Assembly (NCBI GenBank): GCA_021844725.1
Contig: JAKBSX010000112.1
Span: 1 to 7,724 of the forward strand
Origin: Actinomycetes bacterium
GTDB lineage: Bacteria > Actinomycetota > Acidimicrobiia > Acidimicrobiales > Acidimicrobiaceae
DNA length: 7,724 nucleotides
Reading direction: 5' to 3'
In this document: positions 1 to 6,350 of the stretch, piece by piece
How the letters are laid out: each line of letters opens with the position of its first letter
How positions within the stretch are numbered: the first letter of the stretch is position 1
Notes under the pieces: model-generated
What the model was told of the DNA's origin: nothing
Databases searched by the model: none
What the model saw: the letters and a program-made list of their open reading frames with translations, nothing else
Translations under genes and position numbers: made by a program

Positions 1-130
1 TACTTGAGTTAGTGGTCGAATGTCTTGAAAGGGATGGCAATGCGATCAACGAAACCCCTGCAATAACTATGATAACTACCACAATGGAGGTTATAATCAC
101 CGCGTTTGACGCGCCACTTTTGAAATTCAT
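1..130 (-). CDS. Partial membrane-anchored or exported protein, N-terminus only
   Basis: This reading frame starts with ATG at 130 and stays open to the left edge, so only about 43 residues are visible. It begins MNFKSGASNA, followed by a strongly hydrophobic stretch at about residues 10-31 (VIITSIVVVIIVIAGVSLIA) and a Ser/Thr-rich segment (SRHSTTNSS). That pattern fits an uncleaved signal anchor or signal peptide followed by the linker of an extracytoplasmic domain. There is no lipobox cysteine. It lies 36 bases after the stop of the YhfC-like gene, in the same frame and strand, and has no clear promoter of its own, so it is probably co-transcribed. A substrate-binding or other surface protein would fit, but the visible part cannot decide this. 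Confidence 0.6.
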   Translation of the reverse strand, partial: MNFKSGASNAVIITSIVVVIIVIAGVSLIALPSLSRHSTTNSS

Positions 131-166
131 TTTACTATTCGAATCATCATGTTCAAAATCAACATC

Positions 167-940
167 TTAAGCGTTCTGAGTTGTGATTGGCTCTTTGTTA
201 GATCTCATTGCAATGATCGCAACCAGGATGAATCCTACACCCAACAGAAAGATACCTATCTCAAACACTGCAATTGATGTTAGTGACGCAAACGGAACTA
301 GCGCATCCACAAGCCCCATTGGAAGTGCAATTGCCAAGAAGATCTTCCTTCTTGTCACGGCAGCAATTACTACTAACATACCCCATGCAGTGTGTGCCAG
401 AAGCGACGAAGTCCTCTCCAACGCTCCATAAAGTATGCTAGGAAGAAGTTTTGCCGGCGGATAAAAGTACGATGGATTGCTCGTTGCGATGTGAAAGTAT
501 GTGGTTGCGGCCGCGCTAGAGTTTCCAAGAATCGAGTAGGAGATCAAAATTAGTTGCAAGAGCGGGTAGATGCCGAGCAGTACACCATTCTCCCAGAAGG
601 CTAAGCCGAGACCATAGGGTACTGCGTCTTTTTTCTCAAACATGAATTTTCTTGCACCAACTAGAGCAAAGACGTATGCGAGTCCAACCTCAAAGAACAC
701 AGTTTGCAGTCCCAAGTATAATCCAAATCCAACGCTGATCGGGCCGAACGCCTTCTCAGCCTGCACCGCGGTAAAACTCTGTACCACAACTTTTAGAGCG
801 ATCGCAATAAAGTAGGCAAATAGAGTTAATGGAATAATGACAGCTCGAAAGCCATGGCGCCTCCACCAGTAGAGGGTGACACCCAGAGTTATTCCAAGTG
901 ACAGCAAAGGTGAGAGAAAGAGGATTGGATCTATTTCCAA
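167..940 (-). CDS. YhfC-like polytopic membrane protein, apparently lacking protease motifs
   Basis: The product has 257 residues and about seven or eight membrane segments (roughly 7-27, 34-54, 70-95, 108-134, 168-193, 198-217, 222-244). It resembles the YhfC (DUF2324) branch of the CAAX-protease/APH-1 superfamily. The order is a conserved glutamate motif (FFEVGLAY, E84), a glycine-rich helix start with glutamate (GLGLAFWENG, E117), and ERTSSLLAH (E175, R176, H183). As I recall the family, active members carry EExxR and GHGG; here the second Glu, the Arg and the GHGG His are absent, so proteolysis is doubtful. The start is TTG at 940, just inside a stop codon; there is no Shine-Dalgarno. It follows the HX4DH transporter gene after 57 bases and precedes the partial exported-protein gene. 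The family call rests on motif memory, not on a search. Confidence 0.6.
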   Translation of the reverse strand: MEIDPILFLSPLLSLGITLGVTLYWWRRHGFRAVIIPLTLFAYFIAIALKVVVQSFTAVQAEKAFGPISVGFGLYLGLQTVFFEVGLAYVFALVGARKFMFEKKDAVPYGLGLAFWENGVLLGIYPLLQLILISYSILGNSSAAATTYFHIATSNPSYFYPPAKLLPSILYGALERTSSLLAHTAWGMLVVIAAVTRRKIFLAIALPMGLVDALVPFASLTSIAVFEIGIFLLGVGFILVAIIAMRSNKEPITTQNA

Positions 941-997
941 CTAGAAGACATAGACCACTTGGATTAAAAGAGATAAAACATCTTCTGAGTTTTGCAA

Positions 998-1687
998 CTA
1001 ACCTGCAACCAGAATGTAAATTCCAATTGCGGCGATAACAAAGCCAACTAGCGAATCGTTGTATTTTTCCGGTATGCGCTCGAATGTCTTATCCAGCCCT
1101 CCGACCCCCAATTGAACTAAGACAAGCAGAGTCAAAATGGAAGTTGCGGCAAAGACAATCGAAAGGTAGACAGCTCCCATGATTCCTAAGGGTACGGCAG
1201 AAAGGAAAACCGGTACTATGCTTAAATCTGGAGATAACGCGGCGCCCAAAACCGCAAAATAACCAATTCCTTTCAACTCTGTGCCACGTTTTTCATGTCT
1301 CAGTAACCTTTCTTCCTCCTCCTTGAGCTCCTGCTCTGGAGTTTCAGCTTCAGGTTTTGCAAGCAGCGGCCTGGTACCGAAGATCAATCCAGAAACAAGC
1401 ATAACGACTCCTATACCGATCGATAGAAAGTGAGAGAATACCGTCGAGACGGCTAGACCCACAAACACGACTATCAATCCTAGTACTACGGAGAAGGCAA
1501 CGTGCCCGCTAGCTGTTGCAAGTGAAATTCCGAACAACTTTCTCCTTGTCCATTCTGCCTTTCTGCCAAGAAGTGAAAGCGTGACCCAGTGATCGGGCGC
1601 AGACATGTGAAGAATCCCCACGACAGCTGCGGCAAGGAGAAAGGGGAGAAATGAGAACATACCCGTTGGAAGGCTAATATTTTCCAA
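998..1687 (-). CDS. UreH/NiCoT-like membrane transporter with HX4DH motif
   Basis: The 229-residue product has about six membrane helices (12-32, 52-78, 86-106, 140-165, 168-196, 211-229) split by a charged cytoplasmic-type loop rich in Glu, Lys and Arg (108-138). Helix 1 ends in HMSAPDHW (H27, D32, H33), the HX4DH signature of NiCoT-type nickel/cobalt permeases also seen in UreH-like proteins. Helix 2 opens with SGHVAFS (H62) and a later helix carries SPDLS (152-156), giving the two-repeat layout of the UreH group. The likely role is moving Ni(II), Co(II) or another transition metal across the membrane; the metal cannot be told from sequence. The start is uncertain: TTG at 1687 gives this length, while ATG at 1660 (codon 10) keeps every helix. 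It probably heads the membrane operon running to the left edge. Confidence 0.75.
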   Translation of the reverse strand: MENISLPTGMFSFLPFLLAAAVVGILHMSAPDHWVTLSLLGRKAEWTRRKLFGISLATASGHVAFSVVLGLIVVFVGLAVSTVFSHFLSIGIGVVMLVSGLIFGTRPLLAKPEAETPEQELKEEEERLLRHEKRGTELKGIGYFAVLGAALSPDLSIVPVFLSAVPLGIMGAVYLSIVFAATSILTLLVLVQLGVGGLDKTFERIPEKYNDSLVGFVIAAIGIYILVAG

Positions 1688-1942
1688 GAGTCTTTAATCT
1701 TGATTGTTTGATCCACGCTTCAAGCATAATTTATCCAAGTTTTTCTTCACTAGATACGTCATCTTCATTTTGCAATTTCGGCAAAGTTCCTCAAAACTGC
1801 TAGCGAGTTTATAACTGGGTTAACGCTCCTTCGCTTTTCATCGTCTACCCCGAGACGCTGTATTCAAATGGCCCTAAACTGGGTTGGGACTATTTTGCAG
1901 TATCTTGACCGTTTCTGAGGTAAAGCCAATAAAAGAGGAAGA
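1688..1942. other. Intergenic spacer, no gene supported
   Basis: These 255 bases separate the transporter start from the stop of the next minus-strand gene. The longest plus-strand open stretch (1754-1918) has only an internal ATG at 1868, encoding 16 residues, and does not look like a gene. A TATA-like tttataac lies at 1808-1815 on the plus strand. The nonamer aactgggtt occurs twice (1813-1821 and 1877-1885). On the minus strand ataaatta near 1725-1732 could be the TATA element of the transporter gene. I see no tRNA or stable hairpin. Confidence 0.5.
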
Positions 1943-2272
1943 CTAGGTTTCCGCGCTTAGATAGGCGTCCTTCGCGAGGTCGATCATTTTCCGTAGACCA
2001 ATCGACTCATCAGCCCCTATTTCAAACGCTTCTTTAACGCTCAGTGCAATGGATTCTTCAAGCGCTTCAAAACCTCGAACCCCTATCAGCTCGGAAAGAT
2101 GCTGGAGTATCTCGGCAGGCCTTCTCTCAAACTCTAACAGCGGAATGTTATATTGCTCGGTAATCGCGTAGTAGAACGTGGCAATAGCATCTCTGCCCAG
2201 TATTCTCGTTAGCGTATAGTCGATGCAATCAAAGAGCGTAGCATTGAAACTCTTCTCAAATCGAGCTCGCAT
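1943..2272 (-). CDS. Small all-helical protein, NitrOD5-like
   Basis: The product is about 109 residues, soluble and predicted almost entirely helical, with no membrane segment. Its pattern is an N-terminal FNATLFDCIDYTLTRILG, then a helix with TFYYAITEQYNIPLLEFERR, then PAEILQHLSELIGVRGFEAL and a final acidic helix. This order (amphipathic helix, 'IP' turn, 'P..I...L....G', then a Glu-rich helix) resembles NitrOD5, described as an output domain of two-component proteins in Thaumarchaeota. That assignment is from memory of the pattern and is tentative. Here it stands alone without receiver or kinase domains. ATG at 2272 is preferred because GGAG lies five bases upstream; GTG at 2278 would add two residues. 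It is divergent from the LhgO-like gene, so the 144 bases between them may hold both promoters. A regulatory or adaptor role is possible but unproven. Confidence 0.6.
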   Translation of the reverse strand: MRARFEKSFNATLFDCIDYTLTRILGRDAIATFYYAITEQYNIPLLEFERRPAEILQHLSELIGVRGFEALEESIALSVKEAFEIGADESIGLRKMIDLAKDAYLSAET

Positions 2273-2380
2273 TACCACTCCAAATCATCGGTGCAAACCG
2301 TTAGATTAACTTTTTCGCGGTTTCACCGTAAAAATCCTGCCAAAAGCATTATCGCTTTCTCCACCAGAAAATCCAACTCG

Positions 2381-2387
2381 TTTTATA
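2381..2387 (+). promoter_or_regulatory. TATA element of the LhgO-like gene
   Basis: ttttata is followed by a GC-rich stretch. Transcription would start about 26 bases downstream near 2411, giving a leader of about six bases before TTG at 2417. This placement is the main reason for choosing that start over the upstream GTG at 2291. Confidence 0.55.
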
Positions 2388-2416
2388 ACGCGTCGCGAGG
2401 CCTTGAAAATCAGATA

Positions 2417-3721
2417 TTGCAAAGACTGTCCTACGACTATGCCATCATCGGTGGAGGCATCCTCGGAGTCTCAATCGCATACTGGATCTCCTCGCTGTAC
2501 AACTGTTCTGTTGTCATAGTAGACAAGGAAGACCACGTTGGAATGCACACGAGCTCTAGGAACACAGGTGTGATCCACAGGCCGTTCTACATAAACCCAG
2601 AAAAGAAAAAGATCTTCGCCAGAGCCGCTCAAAAATCGTATTTCATGTGGAGGGACATTGCCCTAAAGTACGACCTTCTCTGGAATCCTGTGGGAACACT
2701 TGAGGTTGCAACCTCGGAAGATCAGGTAAAGACACTTGATTCCTACAAGACGTGGTCGCAACAAAATGGAATTGAAGGAGAAGTAGAACTCCTCGACGAC
2801 AAAGGAGTAAGAAAGCTCGAACCAGAGGTAGTGTGTGCAGGTGCTATCCTCTCAAAAAACGATACGGCAGTCAGTTATGGCGATTTTACAAGTTTCGTCT
2901 TCGAAAGAGCACAGAAAAATGGAACAAAGCTCACGGGAAACTCACGAGTAGTCGGAATCAGCAGTGAAAGCAAACTGACAGTCAAGCATCAAGACAAGAG
3001 TCAAGAAACCATATCCGCTGGCTTTATCATAAACGCGGCGGGTGGAGGCTCAGTACAAATTGCTCATCTTCTAGGCGTGGGGACGGAGTACACAGATCTA
3101 TTCTTCAGGGGAGAGTACTGGAAAGTCCAAGAGCCCTTTGCCTCAAAGATAAGAAGAAACATCTACTCCATCCCAAGGTACAAAGAGTTCCCATTCCTGG
3201 ATCCCCATTTCATTATCAGGGCGAATGGAACAAGAGAGATCGGACCAAACGCAGTACTTGTCTTTGGCTCTGGTGCCTACAACGGCCTCACAGAATCAAA
3301 ATCACAACTAATCACAAAACCGCTTGAAAGTCCCGTGATGCCAAAACTCAAGCTCTTCACAAGCAAGACATTTCTTAGCCTTGTCTGGCACGAGTGGCGA
3401 AGCTCGGTCTCGAAAGAAGCAATGTGCTATCGAGTGAAGGGCTTCATCCCTTCCATAGATTCATCCTTCTTGTATGAAAAAGGGCTCGCAGGGATAAGGG
3501 CATCAGTGATCGACAACAACGGATTTGTTCCAGAAGCGCTGTTACTGGACGGCGAAAGATCACTCCACATTCTAAACTTCAACTCGCCAGGTGCAACAGG
3601 TGCGCCAGCATTTTCCGCATACGTAGTCTCCAAGATGATTCAGCAGGGCCATTTCGACGGAAAAAGCAAACGACGATCTGAATCTATGTGGGACTTTGAG
3701 CAAGCATCATCTCTAGATTGA
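2417..3721 (+). CDS. LhgO-like FAD-dependent L-2-hydroxyglutarate oxidase/dehydrogenase
   Basis: The product is 434 residues, close to about 420 for bacterial LhgO, and belongs to the DAO-type FAD oxidoreductases. Visible features are the Rossmann motif IIGGGILG (Gly 12, 14, 17), a strand ending VIVDKE, SSRNTGVIH (46-54, the LhgO SGRNSGVIH block), FRGEYW (230-235), EIGPNAVLVF (274-283), and the C-terminal GIRAS (359-363) and NSPGATGAPA (389-398) that close the flavin site. The family oxidises L-2-hydroxyglutarate to 2-oxoglutarate, passing electrons to quinone or oxygen. After the first His the usual AG/SG-[IV]-Y-Y is replaced by RPFY, so the substrate may differ. The frame is open back to GTG at 2291, but those 42 residues precede the FAD fold, look like noise and overlap the TATA element; TTG at 2417 is preferred. 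It stands alone and ends one base from the convergent LLM gene. Confidence 0.8.
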   Translation: MQRLSYDYAIIGGGILGVSIAYWISSLYNCSVVIVDKEDHVGMHTSSRNTGVIHRPFYINPEKKKIFARAAQKSYFMWRDIALKYDLLWNPVGTLEVATSEDQVKTLDSYKTWSQQNGIEGEVELLDDKGVRKLEPEVVCAGAILSKNDTAVSYGDFTSFVFERAQKNGTKLTGNSRVVGISSESKLTVKHQDKSQETISAGFIINAAGGGSVQIAHLLGVGTEYTDLFFRGEYWKVQEPFASKIRRNIYSIPRYKEFPFLDPHFIIRANGTREIGPNAVLVFGSGAYNGLTESKSQLITKPLESPVMPKLKLFTSKTFLSLVWHEWRSSVSKEAMCYRVKGFIPSIDSSFLYEKGLAGIRASVIDNNGFVPEALLLDGERSLHILNFNSPGATGAPAFSAYVVSKMIQQGHFDGKSKRRSESMWDFEQASSLD

Positions 3722-3722
3722 T

Positions 3723-4475
3723 TCACTCGATCCAATCCGATAGACTGTTCATCTGAGAGATTAGGTCAGAAGTTCTTTGGAACACCGGGTACAGGACAAC
3801 TTTTGACGCCCCTCGAGCTACAAGCGACTTTACCTGAGAGGCAACTTCTTCACCTGTTCCAAATATAGAGAACTCACACAACCGCTGCGAAATGTCTTCG
3901 CGCAACACCTTCCGCCTTTCAAAGTATCCAGTACCCTTGATCCGCATCAGGTCAGCGGCGGCTAGAGCTCTACTTTCAGCTATTCTGCATAGCGTATAGA
4001 CCATGAACCTTACCCTCTTTTCCTTCGCATAGTCTAGCAATCCATCTATTGAGCTCGTGTGCAGAATGTAGGCAGTGGCTCCTGTTTTCGCAGCAAGATC
4101 AATAGTCTTCCTTCCGTTGGTAGAACCTTCAGCGCCTAACTTGAGCTCGCGACTGGAGAGTGGCGTGAGGCGGAGCGTCACATGCTCCAAAGACCCATAA
4201 GAGGGACGCAAACCATATGCAGCATTTCCTATTACGAGGTTTGCCGAAAAGTGCGACTTAAATTCCTTCAGCAACTTTTTGATCAGAGATGATTTAGCCC
4301 GTGCAGATCCTTCCTTCGATGCCTGAAACGTTTCAGACCATCTTGCGCCAAGATCGTGGACCCGACCATAGTCTTCAAAATCGAGGCGCTCGCTCCTCGT
4401 CTCTGCGTCAAAATTCACATTGACACTTCCGAGCGAGCTGTTCACTATCGATAGTAGAGAGATGGTCTTCTGCAC
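3723..4475 (-). CDS. Luciferase-like monooxygenase (LLM) relative lacking its N-terminus
   Basis: The frame has 250 codons from GTG at 4475. The C-terminal half matches the F420/FMN-dependent LLM family, including Mer-type reductases: LKLGAEGSTNGRKTIDLAA (111-129) corresponds to the 'PIYVGA-GPRMLELA' strand-helix, ILHTSS follows as the next strand, and FGTGEEVASQVKSLVARGA (205-223) with KVVLYP matches the terminal 'GTPEEVxxxLxxxxxAGV' barrel helix and strand. The usual length is 320-340 residues; roughly the first 70, with the early beta strands that build the cofactor and substrate pocket, are missing. The frame stays open upstream to 4550 and that part also looks LLM-like, but it contains no ATG, GTG or TTG and ends at TGA 4551-4553. 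It is therefore either a shortened divergent protein or a decaying gene. The stop lies one base from that of the LhgO-like gene. Confidence 0.55.
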   Translation of the reverse strand: MQKTISLLSIVNSSLGSVNVNFDAETRSERLDFEDYGRVHDLGARWSETFQASKEGSARAKSSLIKKLLKEFKSHFSANLVIGNAAYGLRPSYGSLEHVTLRLTPLSSRELKLGAEGSTNGRKTIDLAAKTGATAYILHTSSIDGLLDYAKEKRVRFMVYTLCRIAESRALAAADLMRIKGTGYFERRKVLREDISQRLCEFSIFGTGEEVASQVKSLVARGASKVVLYPVFQRTSDLISQMNSLSDWIE

Positions 4476-4550
4476 ATTCGAAAGATCAGAAGGAAGTGCA
4501 GAACGCTTTGCGGCAATCTCGATTTCATCCAGAAGGAATAAAATCAGAGG
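4476..4550 (-). other. In-frame upstream extension of the LLM-like gene without a standard start
   Basis: On the minus strand these 25 codons continue the LLM-like frame and read PLILFLLDEIEIAAKR and onward to the GTG. The segment aligns plausibly with the family region '(D/E)PWxxLxAIAxxTxxIxLGTxV' that precedes the point where the GTG-started protein begins. It is closed upstream by TGA at 4551-4553, with no usual start codon between; ATT at 4544 is the only conceivable rare start. This looks like ancestral coding sequence cut off by a stop. Confidence 0.4.
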
Positions 4551-4633
4551 TCATTGCCCCTTTCCTCCGCTAAAAGTACTCTGGTTTCTAGTAGACACTA
4601 CACGTATGAGGAACGCAGCCACCCGACTGCAGG

Positions 4634-4648
4634 ATTGAATTATTCAAT
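4634..4648. repeat. Perfect 6-bp inverted repeat, operator-like
   Basis: attgaa and ttcaat flank a three-base centre (tta). The symmetry and AT-rich character suit a small regulator-binding site or a weak hairpin. It sits about 160 bases before the divergent LLM start and 260 before the TcuA-like start, too far from the latter's TATA element to be an obvious operator. Confidence 0.3.
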
Positions 4649-4727
4649 TTGCGCGTTCACTTCCTCTCGAGCTTAAATTCTAAAACTGATCCTAATAAGA
4701 ATTCTCTTTAGTAATTTTCATCGAATT

Positions 4728-4765
4728 GTGCGTGTAGTCATACGTAGCAGAATCACCACGCGCAC
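4728..4765. repeat. 7-bp stem with 24-base loop
   Basis: gtgcgtg (4728-4734) can pair with cgcgcac (4759-4765) with one G-U pair. The loop contains the palindrome tacgta. Its function is unknown; it may be chance or part of an upstream regulatory region. Confidence 0.25.
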
Positions 4766-4876
4766 GGTACTCCGAATTAGAGCAACAGAGGTAAGTTCTT
4801 CTTTTCGACAGCTACTTGGTTCAATAGCTCTAGCAAATCCTCATCAATCTCCAGGATATTTCATAAATCCCTAATT

Positions 4877-4882
4877 CTTATA
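4877..4882 (+). promoter_or_regulatory. TATA element of the TcuA-like gene, leaderless layout
   Basis: cttata is centred 27 bases before ATG 4907, the distance expected when archaeal transcription starts at or next to the start codon. The preceding aatccctaatt could serve as the BRE. There is no Shine-Dalgarno sequence before the ATG, which agrees with a leaderless mRNA. Confidence 0.6.
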
Positions 4883-4906
4883 GACAGAACCAAATCACCA
4901 TCTGTT

Positions 4907-6307
4907 ATGCCGGAAAACTCCGACTCTTTTGATTTAATCGTTGTAGGATCTGGCGCCGCGGGTACCTCAGCTGCCCTAAGCGCTGCCGAGACGTGCAAAG
5001 CTTACGACAAGAACCTTCGCATTGCGATGCTAGACAGAAACGGCGAAGATAACTGGGGTGGTAACTCCCGCTGGACTACCGCGAACTTTCGTATGCTCGA
5101 TGGAGATCATCTCTATCCCACTTTTGAAGAGGACATCATAAGGAACACAAAGGGAAAAGCAAACCCCGAATACGTGCACAAGTTGGCAGTCGAGGCAGTC
5201 GACACGATTCACTGGATAAGAGATAACGGAGTGAACTTGGAAGAAAGGCCGGCAGATTGGACCGCGAATGACTTCAAGATGGGACCAAAAGGCGGAGGAC
5301 TGGAAATCATAACTGCGCTCCGTGCAGCGGCTGAAAAATCCGGTGTGGAAGTAATGCTTGAGACTACTGCATACAAGCTGGTACAGGGCGAGACTGGAGC
5401 AGTCTGTGGGATTCTCGTGAGCGATAAAAAAGGAAAAGGTCGGAAACTTAACTCAAAAGCGATAGTGCTAGCCGGCGGCGGTTTCGAGGGAAACTATGAG
5501 ATGTTGACAAAATACATGGGGCCGAAAGCAGGGTACTTCCGACTGGACACGCCCGCAACCAAGGACCACATGGGCGAGTGCATCAACATGGCTCTTGAGA
5601 TTGGGGCGGCCCCTTCTGGAGAGTTCGCAGGATATCACGGAGATCTAGTTGATCCAAGAAGTACAGCGTTTAGACCGATCATAAGATGCTTCCCGTACGG
5701 AATCCTCGTAAACAATCAAGGGGAGCGATTCATAGACGAGGGCATGGATGACATGAGCAACGCCTTTGAGTACATGGCAAGAGCAACATTCGACCAGCCA
5801 GATCACAAGTCGTTCTTCATCTTTGATGAGACGATGCGAGAAGTGGTCAGCAAGAATGTAAAGACTGAATTTCCGCCACTAAAGGCAAACACTCTCAAAG
5901 AGCTCTGCGAGATGATTGGGCTGCCTCGTGAACGATTGGAAAAGACCGTTCAAGATTTGAACAAGTCAGTCCAGCCGGGAGCTTTCATTGCCGCAAAGCG
6001 TGATGGAAAACACACGTTGGGGTTGTCCCCGCCTAAATCTAACTGGGCGATGCAGATAGACAAGCCACCATTCTACTGCTATCCGGCTGAGGGAACGATG
6101 ATGTTTACGTATGGTGGTGTGGCAACAGACCCCATGGGGAGAGTCGTATACACAAACGGTGCGCCAATACCTGGTCTCTATTCTGCCGGAGAGATGACAG
6201 GACTATACTACCACCATTATACTCCGGGCACTTCGGTATTGAGAGCCCTGACCTTTGGAAGAATTTCGGGGTTTGAAGCCGCCAGATTGATACTGGGCGA
6301 GACCTAG
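4907..6307 (+). CDS. TcuA-like FAD-dependent (tricarballylate) dehydrogenase
   Basis: The 466-residue product belongs to the fumarate reductase/succinate dehydrogenase flavoprotein superfamily and most resembles the tricarballylate dehydrogenase TcuA subgroup. The N-terminus has IVVGSGAAG (Gly 14, 16, 19), a strand ending at D43, and WGGNSRWTTANFR (50-62), the TcuA-type GGNSR-T-N-R block. The middle carries IVLAGGGFEGN (186-196) and ERFIDEG (273-279). The C-terminus has PPFYCYP (387-393), FTYGGVATD (400-408), GLYSAGEM (423-430) and FGRISGFEAARL (450-461), closing the FAD domain. HH (436-437) and R446 sit where the superfamily places carboxylate-binding His and Arg. TcuA oxidises tricarballylate to cis-aconitate and passes electrons to TcuB, but no tcuB- or tcuC-like gene is in view, so the substrate is open; other carboxylates or ketosteroid-type substrates are possible. 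The length is normal and the ATG start is well supported by its promoter. Confidence 0.8.
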   Translation: MPENSDSFDLIVVGSGAAGTSAALSAAETCKAYDKNLRIAMLDRNGEDNWGGNSRWTTANFRMLDGDHLYPTFEEDIIRNTKGKANPEYVHKLAVEAVDTIHWIRDNGVNLEERPADWTANDFKMGPKGGGLEIITALRAAAEKSGVEVMLETTAYKLVQGETGAVCGILVSDKKGKGRKLNSKAIVLAGGGFEGNYEMLTKYMGPKAGYFRLDTPATKDHMGECINMALEIGAAPSGEFAGYHGDLVDPRSTAFRPIIRCFPYGILVNNQGERFIDEGMDDMSNAFEYMARATFDQPDHKSFFIFDETMREVVSKNVKTEFPPLKANTLKELCEMIGLPRERLEKTVQDLNKSVQPGAFIAAKRDGKHTLGLSPPKSNWAMQIDKPPFYCYPAEGTMMFTYGGVATDPMGRVVYTNGAPIPGLYSAGEMTGLYYHHYTPGTSVLRALTFGRISGFEAARLILGET

Positions 6308-6350
6308 CCAATCAATAGATCTTCTTAACGTCGATGCATACAGGTAGCTG

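Larger units (their letters stand above)
4554..4906. other. Intergenic region between divergent LLM-like and TcuA-like genes
   Basis: This region of about 350 bases holds no convincing gene. On the minus strand GGAGG (4564-4568) lies about nine bases before an ATG at 4554, which opens only nine codons (MTSDFIPSG) in a frame different from the LLM-like gene; the ATG overlaps the TGA that closes the LLM frame. Other minus-strand frames break repeatedly. Two inverted repeats and the promoter of the downstream gene are listed separately. Most of the sequence from 4640 to 4740 is AT-rich. Confidence 0.5.

Noticed and set aside
183..431. 82-codon plus-strand ORF inside the YhfC-like gene
   Set aside because: It is antisense to a gene with clear membrane-protein patterning and has a low-complexity Ser/Thr/Ala composition typical of a shadow frame.
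2291..2416. N-terminal extension of the LhgO-like protein from GTG 2291
   Set aside because: The 42 residues precede the FAD-binding strand, resemble no family sequence and lie over the TATA element and the probable promoter of the divergent gene. TTG 2417 gives the usual family length.
4420..4638. 72-codon plus-strand ORF opposite the LLM-like start
   Set aside because: Its first quarter is antisense to the LLM-like frame, the rest lies in non-coding spacer, and it has no promoter, no recognisable motif and an irregular composition.
4634..4906. tRNA or riboswitch in the spacer before the TcuA-like gene
   Set aside because: I looked for a cloverleaf with a T-loop and acceptor stem and for long conserved stems. 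Only two short inverted repeats are present, and the leaderless promoter leaves no 5' leader for a riboswitch.
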